From: Candidatus Saccharimonadota bacterium
Lineage (GTDB): Bacteria > Patescibacteriota > Saccharimonadia > Saccharimonadales > Saccharimonadaceae
Reading direction: 5' to 3'
DNA: 64,000 nt
Assembly: GCA_905373795.1 (NCBI GenBank)
Contig: CAJPUO010000002.1
Location: 186,001 to 250,000 of the forward strand
This document shows positions 41,995 to 50,419 of this stretch, piece by piece. The notes under the pieces were generated by a model, which was given only the letters and a program-made list of their open reading frames with translations, was not told where the DNA came from and did not search any database. The position numbers were made by a program, and so were the translations under genes. The first letter of the stretch is position 1. Every line of letters starts with the position of its first letter.

Positions 41995-43104
41995 ATGAGA
42001 CACGGACATGAATCTATTACCCCCCCATCATCAGATCGCAACTTTGGCGATTTAGCTTCCGAGCTAGCAGCAGAACAATTTATTCCTAGCGGCAGCGCAA
42101 GAGCAATGGTTTCTCACGTTATCGCAAAGGCGTGTCGTGGGAAGCGTCCGCATGTTATATACAGAGGACCAGATGAACATCCTGACGAGATGTTTCAGGT
42201 GGCTCAAGCGCCAATAGCTTATCGTGCCAAAACAGAGGATTATTCGCTTTCTATCGAACATGACACTGTTGCTGGATGGCTATATACTCCTAGGGACCAG
42301 CAAACTAGGACGGTATATGAATATGAAGATGAAGAAGGCGACTTTTTCTTTAAAGAGATCCATTACACTCCGCTCGGTACCAGTCTAAGCTCGTTAATTA
42401 GAGGTGAGCATGTGCTCCAGCTTTCTGAAAGGGAACTTGACAGTATCAGAGATAGTAGTTTGGCTTTACAGCGTACTTTGGGCAAAATAGGTATGGGACA
42501 GCGCGAAATTTCTTCAGAGCAATATAGGGATGCCCATCATTTTAGCAAGAACGGAACAGCTCACGAAAGAGGAGATTTTGACGCTCTTCGGGTTCATGTA
42601 CCCGGCGGGGCTCGCGGCGCAGAAATTGCCAATGAGGTATTATCCGATGACTCTGTTGACGTACTTGGAGGAAAGGTTTGGGTGCCTAATATGTGGCGAG
42701 TACAGAGTTTTCGAAAAGACGCCCCGATCTTTCTTGTCAACAATTTTGACAGTCTGGCTGGACTAGTTGGTAAATTAAGAAGCCTTGATTTGGATGGGCC
42801 AGTGCCTACTGTGGGCGCGCCTGTCAGCGGCACGGAAGGCGTCTTTGTCGGACAAGATCTAGGTTCTGGTACTACCTTTTCAGATTCATCTAACAAAATG
42901 TTTCAGTCTGCTATGGAGCAGGCAATTGGAGAAAATAATTTGAGGTCTGGCGAGTATATAACACTGGAATGGAGGGAACGGATTGCTCGTCGGATGGTGC
43001 AGATTGCTATGGCGTCGGCGGATGGCTTCGGGTTTAGCTCGTACCATCATGCATTTCATGAAGACCCTAAAACAATAGACGAGATATTGAAAATAATAAG
43101 TTAA
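41995..43104 (+). CDS. Hypothetical protein
   Basis: 369 residues from the ATG at 41995; an in-frame ATG at 41971 lies in the promoter spacer and was rejected. No family recognised. The protein is soluble-looking and acidic, with stretches such as YRGPDEHPDEMFQVAQAPI, YEYEDEEGDFFFKEIHYTPL and EYITLEWRERIARRMVQIAM. There are no cysteines and no membrane helix. A+T-richer than tyrS. It converges with the GH13 gene, five bases between the stops. Confidence 0.72.
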   Translation: MRHGHESITPPSSDRNFGDLASELAAEQFIPSGSARAMVSHVIAKACRGKRPHVIYRGPDEHPDEMFQVAQAPIAYRAKTEDYSLSIEHDTVAGWLYTPRDQQTRTVYEYEDEEGDFFFKEIHYTPLGTSLSSLIRGEHVLQLSERELDSIRDSSLALQRTLGKIGMGQREISSEQYRDAHHFSKNGTAHERGDFDALRVHVPGGARGAEIANEVLSDDSVDVLGGKVWVPNMWRVQSFRKDAPIFLVNNFDSLAGLVGKLRSLDLDGPVPTVGAPVSGTEGVFVGQDLGSGTTFSDSSNKMFQSAMEQAIGENNLRSGEYITLEWRERIARRMVQIAMASADGFGFSSYHHAFHEDPKTIDEILKIIS

Positions 43105-43109
43105 TGTAT

Positions 43110-44699
43110 TTAGTGTATCAGTAGCACCCCGCAATAACCAGGAATTGTCATTTGCCGGTCTTTTCCTAAGAGCAGATATTGCGGATGAGTAGAGGCGAGG
43201 ATTCTACCGTTTTCTGGGATGGAAAAACTTTGCGGTGCGTCAGCGAAATTGATAAAAATATAAGCGCGCTCTCTGCCTAGCTCGCGTTTAATACCCAGAA
43301 TAAACCCGTTACCAGTGTCAGTACCACTTACGATATTTAGTGTACCGTTTTTAATAATTGGGAATTCCTGGCGTAATCTTAGTAAAGCTCTGTGTAAATT
43401 TAGCATTGACGCGGGTGAGCTTTTTTCGCTGTTAACGTTAACAAATGTGCGGTTTTTATTTACTGGCAGCCACGGTTTTACTTCTGAGAACCCAGCGAAC
43501 CGCGTGTCGTCCCATTGCATCGGCGTACGCTCCAGGTCGCGGCTGTCGATAGTAGAATGAGCAGGGCTAAAATTATCCTGAATATCCTCAGTAGTCAGCT
43601 CGCCATTAGTCATACCAATCTCATCGCCATAGTACATCACGCTGACGCCCGGCGTGAGCAGGTTGAGAAAATGTAAGGCCCGCGCGCGCTCCGTTCCGAG
43701 CCGCGAGGCAACGCGTGGCTGATCGTGATTGCCGAGGCAGAAAAACGGCTTGGCTGAGCCCGCCGCCTGTAGATATTTCTCAATCTTCTGCCCGGTATGC
43801 TCCGCATGCCACTCGTCCTGGCGATACTCCATAAAGAACGCCGACGCCTTCGGATGAGCCGTCAGCACTCGGCGGTACTGCTGGTAAATATCGCCCAACT
43901 TCTCGTCAGGATAAAATTCAAATACCATCTGCTTGTCGTCATATTCATCACAAACTGATGCCAGCTCACGCAAATATTCTTGAAAATGCGGCCCCATTTT
44001 ACAGTGGTCGTGAATGAACGCGCCGTAGGCTTCAGGATCGCCGTTGAAATCAGGATTTGGTGAATCGTCACCAAATTCCGGATCTTTAGAAATGCCCCAA
44101 ATCGCGTCAACCCGCATACCGTCTACGCCCATATCAAACCAAAATCGCACCACGTTTTTCATTTCATCGCGAACCGCCGGATTGTCCCAATTCAAATCCG
44201 GCTGTGTTTTCAGGAACGAATGGAGATAAAATTGATTGGTCTGCTCATCAAACTCCCATGAACTGCCGCCTGACAGACTGCGCCAATTATTTGGCTCATT
44301 GCCATCCCGCCCGTCGCGCCAGACATAATAATCACGCTTGGGATTGTCGCGCGATGACCGCGCTTCCTGAAACCACGGATGCTGATCAGACGTGTGGCAG
44401 GGAACGAGATCAATCATGACTTTAATGTCTAGGATATGGGCTTTTTCTAATAGCGCCCGAAAATCGTCCAGCCCGCCGAATGTCGGATCGATGGCTCGGT
44501 AGTCAGCGATATCATAGCCAAAATCAGTCAGCGGCGAGAGGAAAAACGGCGAAATCCAAATCGCGTCAACGCCTAGCCACGCCAAATAATCCAGCTTTTC
44601 GGTAATGCCATTCAAATCGCCAATTCCATCGCCATTGGTATCCCGGAAACTGCGCGGATAAATCTGATACAGAGAGGCGACATCTTGCCAAGCTTTCAT
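43110..44699 (-). CDS. GH13 alpha-glucosidase / oligo-1,6-glucosidase-like enzyme
   Basis: 529 residues. (beta/alpha)8 barrel of GH13 subfamily 23/31 type: YQIYPRSFRDTNGDGIGDLN and WLGVDAIWISPFF at the start, nucleophile Asp in GMRVDAIWG, acid Glu in MVFEFYPDEKLG, and the third Asp in LGNHDQPRVASRLG. No signal peptide, so it acts on imported malto- or isomalto-oligosaccharides. TATACT (44711-44706) ends six bases before the ATG: leaderless. It probably cooperates with the GH57/GT4 pair at 56193-58621. Confidence 0.92.
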   Translation of the reverse strand: MKAWQDVASLYQIYPRSFRDTNGDGIGDLNGITEKLDYLAWLGVDAIWISPFFLSPLTDFGYDIADYRAIDPTFGGLDDFRALLEKAHILDIKVMIDLVPCHTSDQHPWFQEARSSRDNPKRDYYVWRDGRDGNEPNNWRSLSGGSSWEFDEQTNQFYLHSFLKTQPDLNWDNPAVRDEMKNVVRFWFDMGVDGMRVDAIWGISKDPEFGDDSPNPDFNGDPEAYGAFIHDHCKMGPHFQEYLRELASVCDEYDDKQMVFEFYPDEKLGDIYQQYRRVLTAHPKASAFFMEYRQDEWHAEHTGQKIEKYLQAAGSAKPFFCLGNHDQPRVASRLGTERARALHFLNLLTPGVSVMYYGDEIGMTNGELTTEDIQDNFSPAHSTIDSRDLERTPMQWDDTRFAGFSEVKPWLPVNKNRTFVNVNSEKSSPASMLNLHRALLRLRQEFPIIKNGTLNIVSGTDTGNGFILGIKRELGRERAYIFINFADAPQSFSIPENGRILASTHPQYLLLGKDRQMTIPGYCGVLLIH

Positions 44700-44857
44700 G
44701 ATTTAAGTATAAGCGAGATGAGAGTAAAATGCCAGGTTTTTACGCGCGCCGTACGGTAAAGAGTAGGGAGTAGGCAGATTACAGATTCGCAAGGTTCACC
44801 AAACGAATCTACACAAAGCCTTTACTTTTATAAAAATTGTGTTACCATATGACGGTT

Positions 44858-45267
44858 ATGAGGAAAAGATACGATACGCAACCATCAATATCAACATCAA
44901 CTGAACGGTTGGATAAAAGGTTTATCGCAGGGCTGACAGCTGGCACTCTTGCTGTAGCTGCTTGTTTGGTGTAACAGCTGGGCGTGAAAATACACAAGCA
45001 TGGCCAGACGGTGATTGTTCTGCCGAAGTTACAAGTGCGGAAAAAGACGCAAGCGGTAGCTTACAAGTCGGAGTAGAGCTGGGAGCAGATTGCGAAGGCG
45101 CGCAGGGATATAGACAAGTTATAGTAGAGGACCCGGGTTTGGCTAAGGTGGAACCTGGCGATGATGCGCGTGTTGCTGTGGTATCTGAATCTGGGGTGTT
45201 CGTTCATTTCCCGCAAGACGGCGAGGATAGAGGTGGTCTTATTGATGTTGCTGGCAGAGTGCGATAA
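44858..45267 (+). pseudogene. Putative small lipoprotein gene broken by a one-base frameshift
   Basis: From the ATG at 44858 the first frame gives MRKRYDTQPSISTSTERLDK, a hydrophobic stretch and lipobox LAVAAC, then stops at 44972. The overlapping second frame (from 44962) continues with FGVTAGRENTQAWPDGDCSA and a complete acidic domain to 45267. One extra T in the TTT at 44965-44967 would fuse them into a 136-residue lipoprotein. The break sits right after the lipobox cysteine. As at 25812, it is a homopolymer change in a lipoprotein gene. Confidence 0.68.
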
Positions 45268-45354
45268 TCGGCAAGTCGGTATTTTCTAATAAGCAGTAGG
45301 CGAACATAATTCAGCTTTGTGTTAAACAGAATAGTAATCAATAAATCATTAATT

Positions 45355-45397
45355 AAACAACACCCGGAAAATATGGAGATACCCGGGTGTTGTTTTA
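45355..45397. terminator. Strong bidirectional terminator
   Basis: A 13-bp perfect stem (45355-45367 with 45383-45395) flanked by A- and T-rich ends. It ends the broken lipoprotein transcript on the plus strand and can end the tRNA-Phe transcript on the minus strand. Confidence 0.85.
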
Positions 45398-45510
45398 TTG
45401 TTCTCATCGGTCAAAGTTATTCTATTATCTCAACTTAAAAAGTAAATTCCGCGCACAACTATAACTGGTCAGCAAAACGCCGGCAGTAAACATCAATACA
45501 AAAAACAAAT

Positions 45511-45586
45511 TGGTGGCTCCTCCCAGACTTGAACTGGGGACACAAGGCTCTTCAGGCCTCTGCTCTACCAACTGAGCTAAAGAGCC
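45511..45586 (-). tRNA. tRNA-Phe (anticodon GAA)
   Basis: The 76-base cloverleaf folds: acceptor GGCTCTT/AGGAGCC, D arm GCTC/GAGC, anticodon stem GAGGC/GCCTT with loop CTGAAGA (anticodon GAA), T arm CCCAG/CTGGG. The 3' CCA is encoded. Confidence 0.95.
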
Positions 45587-45710
45587 ACAAATTTACCTTA
45601 TGATTGTACTAAAAATCTGGCGAGCTGGCAAGGAAAAAGCTGCGACTGGCTTATCTAAACCTGAATAACTCTTGCCAGTAGCGCTGAAAATTGCTAGAAT
45701 CATAGAGGTT

Positions 45711-45787
45711 GCCGATTTAGCTCAGCTGGTTAGAGCAGCTGTTTTGTAAACAGCAGGTCCTCGGTTCGAGTCCGAGAATCGGCTCCA
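45711..45787 (+). tRNA. tRNA-Thr (anticodon TGT)
   Basis: 77 bases: acceptor GCCGATT/AATCGGC, D arm GCTC/GAGC, anticodon stem GCTGT/ACAGC with loop TTTGTAA (anticodon TGT), T arm CTCGG/CCGAG, encoded CCA. tRNA-Tyr follows after six bases. Confidence 0.95.
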
Positions 45788-45793
45788 TGATAC

Positions 45794-45878
45794 GCTGGAA
45801 TCGTGTAGTGGCAATCACAGGAGACTGTAAATCTCCCGCCGTAAGGCTTCGTAGGTTCGAGTCCTACTTCCAGCACCA
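45794..45878 (+). tRNA. tRNA-Tyr (anticodon GTA)
   Basis: 85 bases, class II tRNA: acceptor GCTGGAA/TTCCAGC, anticodon stem GGAGA/TCTCC with loop CTGTAAA (anticodon GTA), a long variable arm (CGCCGTAAGGCTTC), T arm GTAGG/CCTAC, encoded CCA. Confidence 0.95.
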
Positions 45879-45900
45879 AGGAATAATTTTTCGGAAAATT

Positions 45901-45924
45901 GTCGCTTACAGAAGCGGCTTTTTT
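45901..45924 (+). terminator. Terminator after the tRNA-Thr/tRNA-Tyr pair
   Basis: GTCGCTT (45901-45907) pairs with AAGCGGC (45912-45918), one G-U, followed by TTTTTT. Confidence 0.85.
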
Positions 45925-45945
45925 CTCTGATGAAACTGATTTTGT

Positions 45946-45974
45946 TTGACATTTTTATGTTTGTGTGCTATAGT
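45946..45974 (+). promoter_or_regulatory. Promoter of a small membrane protein gene (leaderless)
   Basis: TTGACA (45946-45951), 17 bases, TATAGT (45969-45974); the ATG follows after six bases. Confidence 0.72.
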
Positions 45975-45980
45975 TAAAGC

Positions 45981-46274
45981 ATGTTAGAATTATTAAAACA
46001 AATATTTACCGTCTGGAACAGCGAAAAGAACCAGCGGTTGAAGTTGCAGCAGGCATATTTAATTTTGGCAATTATCGGGCTGGTGGTCGCGGGATTATCA
46101 ACGTTATTTAGCGTTTCCTCGGCACATCTGGCGGCGTCTTTTTCTGGTATATTAGCGGTTACATTTTTAGTCAACGGCATCGCCTGGGGATTGATTGATA
46201 CTTTCATAACGCCGAGGCTGCCAAAGGCCAGCCAAACCAAATCTAAAGCAAAATCTAAGACGGCTAAGCGCTAG
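45981..46274 (+). CDS. Small two-helix membrane protein
   Basis: 97 residues, unknown. Two hydrophobic helices (AYLILAIIGLVVAGLSTLFS and FSGILAVTFLVNGIAWGLI) lie between a charged N-terminus (WNSEKNQRLKLQQ) and a Lys-rich tail (KSKAKSKTAKR), so both ends are probably cytoplasmic. It sits between tRNA genes. A near-consensus promoter ends six bases before the ATG and no SD is visible. Confidence 0.75.
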   Translation: MLELLKQIFTVWNSEKNQRLKLQQAYLILAIIGLVVAGLSTLFSVSSAHLAASFSGILAVTFLVNGIAWGLIDTFITPRLPKASQTKSKAKSKTAKR

Positions 46275-46362
46275 TTGCTAAATAACTGTCTAATATGCTA
46301 GAATCAAGCAGTCGGATAGTGGCTCTTTTAGTCGCAGAAACGAGCGATTATCTGATGATCAT

Positions 46363-46438
46363 GCCGCGATAGCTCAGTTGGTAGAGCGCATCCATGGTAA
46401 GGATGAGGTCTCGGGTTCAAGCCCCGATCGTGGCTCCA
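46363..46438 (+). tRNA. tRNA-Thr (anticodon GGT)
   Basis: 76 bases: acceptor GCCGCGA/TCGTGGC, D arm GCTC/GAGC, anticodon stem CATCC/GGATG with loop ATGGTAA (anticodon GGT), T arm TCGGG/CCCGA, encoded CCA. Second threonine tRNA in 650 bases. Confidence 0.95.
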
Positions 46439-46458
46439 GATAGATTTTTAGAAAATTG

Positions 46459-46479
46459 CCGCCTATTAGGCGGTTTTTT
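46459..46479 (+). terminator. Terminator after tRNA-Thr(GGT)
   Basis: CCGCC (46459-46463), five-base loop, GGCGG (46469-46473), then TTTTTT. Confidence 0.85.
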
Positions 46480-46536
46480 CGTAGATGTTCCGCCTTTGGT
46501 CGCCTATTGTTTGATTAGACGGATATCTTATGAGGT

Positions 46537-47796
46537 TTAGCGACTCAACGTTGCTCGCAGGGATTTATTATATTCAGTCATAGCAGACTGAAGCTCTGGC
46601 TTATAAGCTATATTTTTCTTATTTCTAAGATAGACTACGTTGTTACTATAATCTATTAGCAAGATATCGTCAAATTTTGTGCGCATTATGACATTGCGGT
46701 TTCGATTTTGTGTAATTTGAGCATGTTTGAATGCGTCTATATACACCATGTTTTGCCATTTATCGAACATGTCATATTGTTCGGGGCTTTCAGAGAGAGA
46801 TAGGGCAACAACATGATGTAATTCAAATCCCGGTATCTTTTTTGGTATCTCATGATTTTTATAATATTTAATCTTTTCAGACAGTGACCGCTTGCGTATT
46901 TCGACGATTTTGCCGCTTTTAGCAACGATTTTCTTTGTAGACAGAGAGCAGACTTCGCGATCTTTGTTTTTACCACTAACTTGAAAATATACGGTTTGAG
47001 AGAATCGTTCAAAAATTCGATCGTTCTTGTTTCTCCAATTATGAAAATCGCGTTGATTCGTCTTGTTGCCAGTGTATCTTTCTGGCTTCATGGTTTCTCT
47101 TAAAACATCGATGACTTGCTGTATCTGAAAGATTGATAAGCGTCGAAACTCCTTAATTAACTTTATGCATTCATCTTTTGTAATACTGAAAGAAAAGTCA
47201 TCACTTAGGTTTACTGCTGATACAAAAAACATATACTCCCACTTCGTAATGTTTTCATATCTGTAGTCGTCGTCACGTAATATCTCGAGTGTAATATCAA
47301 CAAGCCCACCAAGAATAAGATCTAAAGCCTTTGACCAGATAAACCTTTGATCTAGTGGACTTGCCTTTATCAATTTTAAACCTTGATCAGTTATTGAGAC
47401 GTAAGCAATGGGGGTTTGCCTGTACGGATCTGTTCTAATTTTGCTCTTATCATAACGGTCAATTAAACCCATGCGGTGTAGGTCAGGGAATATGTTTTTT
47501 CTAATCGTATCCTGCGTGTCATTATCTACCTGTCTTGAAAAGTCACTAACAAAGTTTGCATACACCGTCTCGTCCGGTGTGTTTGCCGGTCGTCTACTTA
47601 AATCTTCGGTTCTGATTTTCATCAACTGTTTGTTTGGCGCAAACTTATCTAGAGTCTTGAGTAAAATAATAATTTTATTCATATCGTAAACTGTATGTTG
47701 AATCGATACATTTCCTCTATACTTATCGTCGACAATACGACGGACAATGAACTCTATTGCCTTATTGCCTGGGCTGATCATTAATAAATCATCCAT
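46537..47796 (-). CDS. HNH endonuclease of a type II restriction-modification system
   Basis: 419 residues. The C-terminal third carries an HNH-type core: FELHHVVALSLSES and then DKWQNMVYIDAFKHAQITQN (about 325-370), with the His-His pair, Asn and final His of a beta-beta-alpha-metal nuclease. The N-terminal 300 residues have no recognised motif and may read the DNA target. It overlaps the preceding methyltransferase by eight bases, and both follow a second methyltransferase, the layout of a restriction-modification operon. A+T-richer than flanking core genes, which suggests transfer. Specificity unknown. Confidence 0.83.
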   Translation of the reverse strand: MDDLLMISPGNKAIEFIVRRIVDDKYRGNVSIQHTVYDMNKIIILLKTLDKFAPNKQLMKIRTEDLSRRPANTPDETVYANFVSDFSRQVDNDTQDTIRKNIFPDLHRMGLIDRYDKSKIRTDPYRQTPIAYVSITDQGLKLIKASPLDQRFIWSKALDLILGGLVDITLEILRDDDYRYENITKWEYMFFVSAVNLSDDFSFSITKDECIKLIKEFRRLSIFQIQQVIDVLRETMKPERYTGNKTNQRDFHNWRNKNDRIFERFSQTVYFQVSGKNKDREVCSLSTKKIVAKSGKIVEIRKRSLSEKIKYYKNHEIPKKIPGFELHHVVALSLSESPEQYDMFDKWQNMVYIDAFKHAQITQNRNRNVIMRTKFDDILLIDYSNNVVYLRNKKNIAYKPELQSAMTEYNKSLRATLSR

Positions 47797-48571
47797 TATT
47801 AGGCACTCCCTCGATATTTTTAATAGCCAGCTCTACATAGTCAGGATTATTGTCAGAGCAGATATAATTCCTTCCTAGTGCTTTCGCGCATACAGCAGTA
47901 GTGCCACTGCCAACAAAGCAGTCCAATACTAAATCGCCCTTATTTGAGCTTGCTAAAATCATTCTTTCAATCATTTCCTTTGGCTTTGGTGTCAGATGTG
48001 GCATCTTTTGAATTTTGCCATTTATTTTTTGTCTATGGCGTTCACTTGCTATATGCCACACCTCGCCGCACATTCGACCGTTAGGGTTTGGAAACCAACG
48101 TTTACCGTTTTTCAAGATGCCTTTCTTAGTGGCGGCGGCGATTCTATCAGTTGACTCGTACGGTATACGTATATCATCTGCATTAAAGGCGTATTCCTTT
48201 GATTTAGTGAAGAATAATATAGTTTCTTGCCCGTGGGTATAACGATATTTGGAAGCGTTAAAACCGTCTCTTTTATCCCAAGTAATCCAGTTCTGAAAAA
48301 CCATACCCTTTTCCACTAAGTATTGCAGGATATAAGCTGAATTAAATGGAGTATTAAAGATATAGATGCTGGCAGTATCTTTTAGTGTGGGCAGCAGAGC
48401 ATCAATCCATCTATAGGTAAAATCAAGGAAGCTTTGCTGATTACTAAAAGTGTCCCAACTTGCTTTTGACATATTATAAGGAGGATCTATAATAGCTAAA
48501 TCTATGCTTTTTCGATCAATTGCTTTCAAAAAATCTAGACAATCGGATGTATAAATTCTATTTATTTTCAT
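47789..48571 (-). CDS. DNA methyltransferase, beta-class adenine type (DPPY)
   Basis: 260 residues from the ATG at 48571, chosen because the family starts near MKINRIYTSDCLDFL; a longer frame to 48634 overlaps the upstream gene. Motif IV is AIIDPPYNMSKASWDTF near the N-terminus and motif I is VLDCFVGSGTTAVCAKALG near the C-terminus, the beta order. HLTPKPKEMIERMI is the usual stretch before motif I. It likely methylates adenine N6 to protect DNA against the HNH enzyme. Confidence 0.9.
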   Translation of the reverse strand: MKINRIYTSDCLDFLKAIDRKSIDLAIIDPPYNMSKASWDTFSNQQSFLDFTYRWIDALLPTLKDTASIYIFNTPFNSAYILQYLVEKGMVFQNWITWDKRDGFNASKYRYTHGQETILFFTKSKEYAFNADDIRIPYESTDRIAAATKKGILKNGKRWFPNPNGRMCGEVWHIASERHRQKINGKIQKMPHLTPKPKEMIERMILASSNKGDLVLDCFVGSGTTAVCAKALGRNYICSDNNPDYVELAIKNIEGVPNNG

Positions 48572-49409
48572 TTTCAACACCAAGCTTCTTGTTAATAATA
48601 TCTTTATAAGTGATCGATATCTCATAACCGACATAGTTGCGTCTCAGTTTTTTTGCTGCTCTTAGGGTGGTGCCAGAACCGGTAAATGGATCTAAGACAA
48701 GATCATCGACCATACTATATAGTCTGATGGCTCGATTCACAATCTCTTCAGGCATGATTGCTGAGTGTTCACCAAAAGCTAAGTCGCTCTTATTTGGTAT
48801 TGGTATGCGCCAGATCTGTTTCGTGTAATCGACCCATTCTCGTTGAGTTAATTTACTAGCCTCCTTGATTTCTTTGTTCACTTTTTCTGGAGTACCGTCC
48901 TTAACATAAACAGTGATAAATTCAGAAGTATTCTGGGCATAAAAATTTCTTGGATACGGATAGCTACCAAACATTATTTTTTTAGACGAAGTAACACGTT
49001 CCCAAATATACAAATCTAGTAAGTATAGGTTAGTTTTGGTTCTGATAGAGTGCTGAATATCACTATCTATGTTAAAAATATGTCTATTATAATGCGTGTT
49101 GAAATGTTTTTTCAGCATTGGCATTAGTGGCGTATTTATTATCAATTTTCCGTTTGGCCTCAACACTCTTTCGCATTCTCGCCAGACTTTTAGCATTTCA
49201 CTGATGTATTTTTCATAATCTGCAATGTCGCCAATTTGTCCAGCTTGTCGTTCGCCACGCAACTGATCTTGATATCCATCTTTTGAGTAGTCTTTGATGT
49301 TAAAATACGGCGGACTGGTAACAATAAGCTGAACAGAATTATCAGGAAGCTCGCGCATTTTGCGAGCGTCCTTAAAATATATTTGATTATAGTAGTATGG
49401 TTTTGTCAT
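48558..49409 (-). CDS. DNA methyltransferase, beta-class (TSPPY)
   Basis: 283 residues from the ATG at 49409; a frame extended to 49448 would begin inside a terminator hairpin. Motif IV is IVTSPPYFNIKDYS and motif I is LVLDPFTGSGTTLRAAKKL. SPPY is common in N4-cytosine enzymes but also occurs in adenine ones, so the methylated base is open. It may modify the other strand of an asymmetric site together with its neighbour. A small hairpin (GCGATT/AATCGC, 49429-49411) stands directly before the ATG and no SD is visible. Confidence 0.87.
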   Translation of the reverse strand: MTKPYYYNQIYFKDARKMRELPDNSVQLIVTSPPYFNIKDYSKDGYQDQLRGERQAGQIGDIADYEKYISEMLKVWRECERVLRPNGKLIINTPLMPMLKKHFNTHYNRHIFNIDSDIQHSIRTKTNLYLLDLYIWERVTSSKKIMFGSYPYPRNFYAQNTSEFITVYVKDGTPEKVNKEIKEASKLTQREWVDYTKQIWRIPIPNKSDLAFGEHSAIMPEEIVNRAIRLYSMVDDLVLDPFTGSGTTLRAAKKLRRNYVGYEISITYKDIINKKLGVENENK

Positions 49410-49434
49410 AGCGATTCTTTTGTAATCGCCAAAT

Positions 49435-49566
49435 AAAAAAGCGACCACATACGAGTCGCTACAACTTTTTACAACTTGGATTTCAGTAATCCAAACCGCG
49501 CATGTGATCGCAATTTATCACTGAAATCCAAGTATCTTTACTTGATTTGTTGTAAAAGTTGTAGCC
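49435..49566 (-). ncRNA. Highly structured candidate RNA upstream of the restriction-modification operon
   Basis: Read on the minus strand: an extended -10 box (TGATATAAT, 49580-49572) puts the start near 49566. The RNA then folds into helix P1 (49564-49550 with 49474-49459, 15 bp, one bulged base), helix P2 (49532-49520 with 49487-49475, 13 bp, perfect) and apical helix P3 (AAATTGCG with CGCGGTTT, two G-U pairs). It ends with terminator hairpin AGCGAC/GTCGCT (49460-49455 with 49445-49440) and TTTTTT. The G-U pairs in P3 are only possible on this strand. It is either a separate small RNA or an attenuating leader of the methyltransferase operon. Confidence 0.6.
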
Positions 49567-49567
49567 C

Positions 49568-50067
49568 TATAATTATATCATATAGCCTCTAAACTCCACC
49601 AAAATATTCATCTTTGGTCAAACCGGGAGTCAAGGATAGAAAACTTACGAAGCAAAAATACCCTTTATTCTCCTCTATTAAAATAATTAATTTTAATTTG
49701 TTTTTTCTCTTCGTAGATTTTAGCTATAGTTTTGGTTTTTGCAGATTGTTTTCTTTTTTCAGAGTGTGCTCATTATTCATTAGGGCTTACTGAGATGAGT
49801 TTTAGTGAGTGCTTCAATCGGGAAACTATGGTGTAATTTACGCTGCTTTTATAAGTACCGTATATGCACAAAAAGCGTATCCTTTGAGCGAGCTAAAGAC
49901 TTTTTGCATAGTCCTAGCAACCTTAAAAATAATCCTATCCACCAAAAATATGTTTTTGGAAGTTTTTGGTGGATAAGAGGAATGTCGTGAATAGTGTTTT
50001 GCCCAGTTATCTGGGTTTGATCATGTGTAAAAACGCCGCAAAAAGCAATACATTTTAAACCTGTATT
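49568..50067. other. A+T-rich non-coding stretch
   Basis: About 500 bases without a convincing gene. It contains the promoter of the structured RNA, a weak all-A/T hairpin near 49677-49697, and one long perfect inverted repeat (49936-49975). No transposase remnant or tRNA was seen. The composition is lower in G+C than the flanking core genes. Confidence 0.6.
49936..49975. repeat. Perfect 13-bp inverted repeat
   Basis: TATCCACCAAAAA (49936-49948) and its exact complement at 49963-49975 enclose a 14-base loop that again contains TTTTTGG. It could be a stem-loop, a protein site or the end of a former element. Confidence 0.6.
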
Positions 50068-50238
50068 CTACTTATCATTATCTATCGTCGGTAAAATTAC
50101 CGTGATTAGCTCGTCGGTTTCTTCTTGTTTTTTCTGTTCGTCCTGGTCGTTGATAATGCGCGCAGATTCCGCCGGTTTACGTCTGTTGGCGATTGCGAGC
50201 AGTGTGATTATCGCTAGCACAATTACTACTATTTCCAT
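50068..50238 (-). CDS. Small single-pass membrane protein (56 residues)
   Basis: MEIVVIVLAIITLLAIANRR forms one membrane helix followed by a charged cytoplasmic tail (INDQDEQKKQEETDEL) ending in DNDK. TATAAT (50254-50249) lies ten bases before the ATG, giving a very short leader. Unknown function. Confidence 0.6.
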   Translation of the reverse strand: MEIVVIVLAIITLLAIANRRKPAESARIINDQDEQKKQEETDELITVILPTIDNDK

Positions 50239-50419
50239 TTGTGATAGTATTATATCATTTTCATGATCGCGAAGTTATCGTAAATGAGCAGCGTTATTTG
50301 TACGCTCAATAATTCCGCCTAAGAGCAGTTTAATTAGTTTTATGTCTGGAGATTTGCTAGAATAGAAGGTAGAGAATTTGAAAGAATTGCTCTATTACAA
50401 TATCTGATTTAACTTTGCA

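Noticed and set aside
49435..49566. Retron msr-msd or CRISPR-like repeat
   Set aside because: There is no reverse transcriptase and no spaced direct repeats; only one inverted structure with its own terminator.
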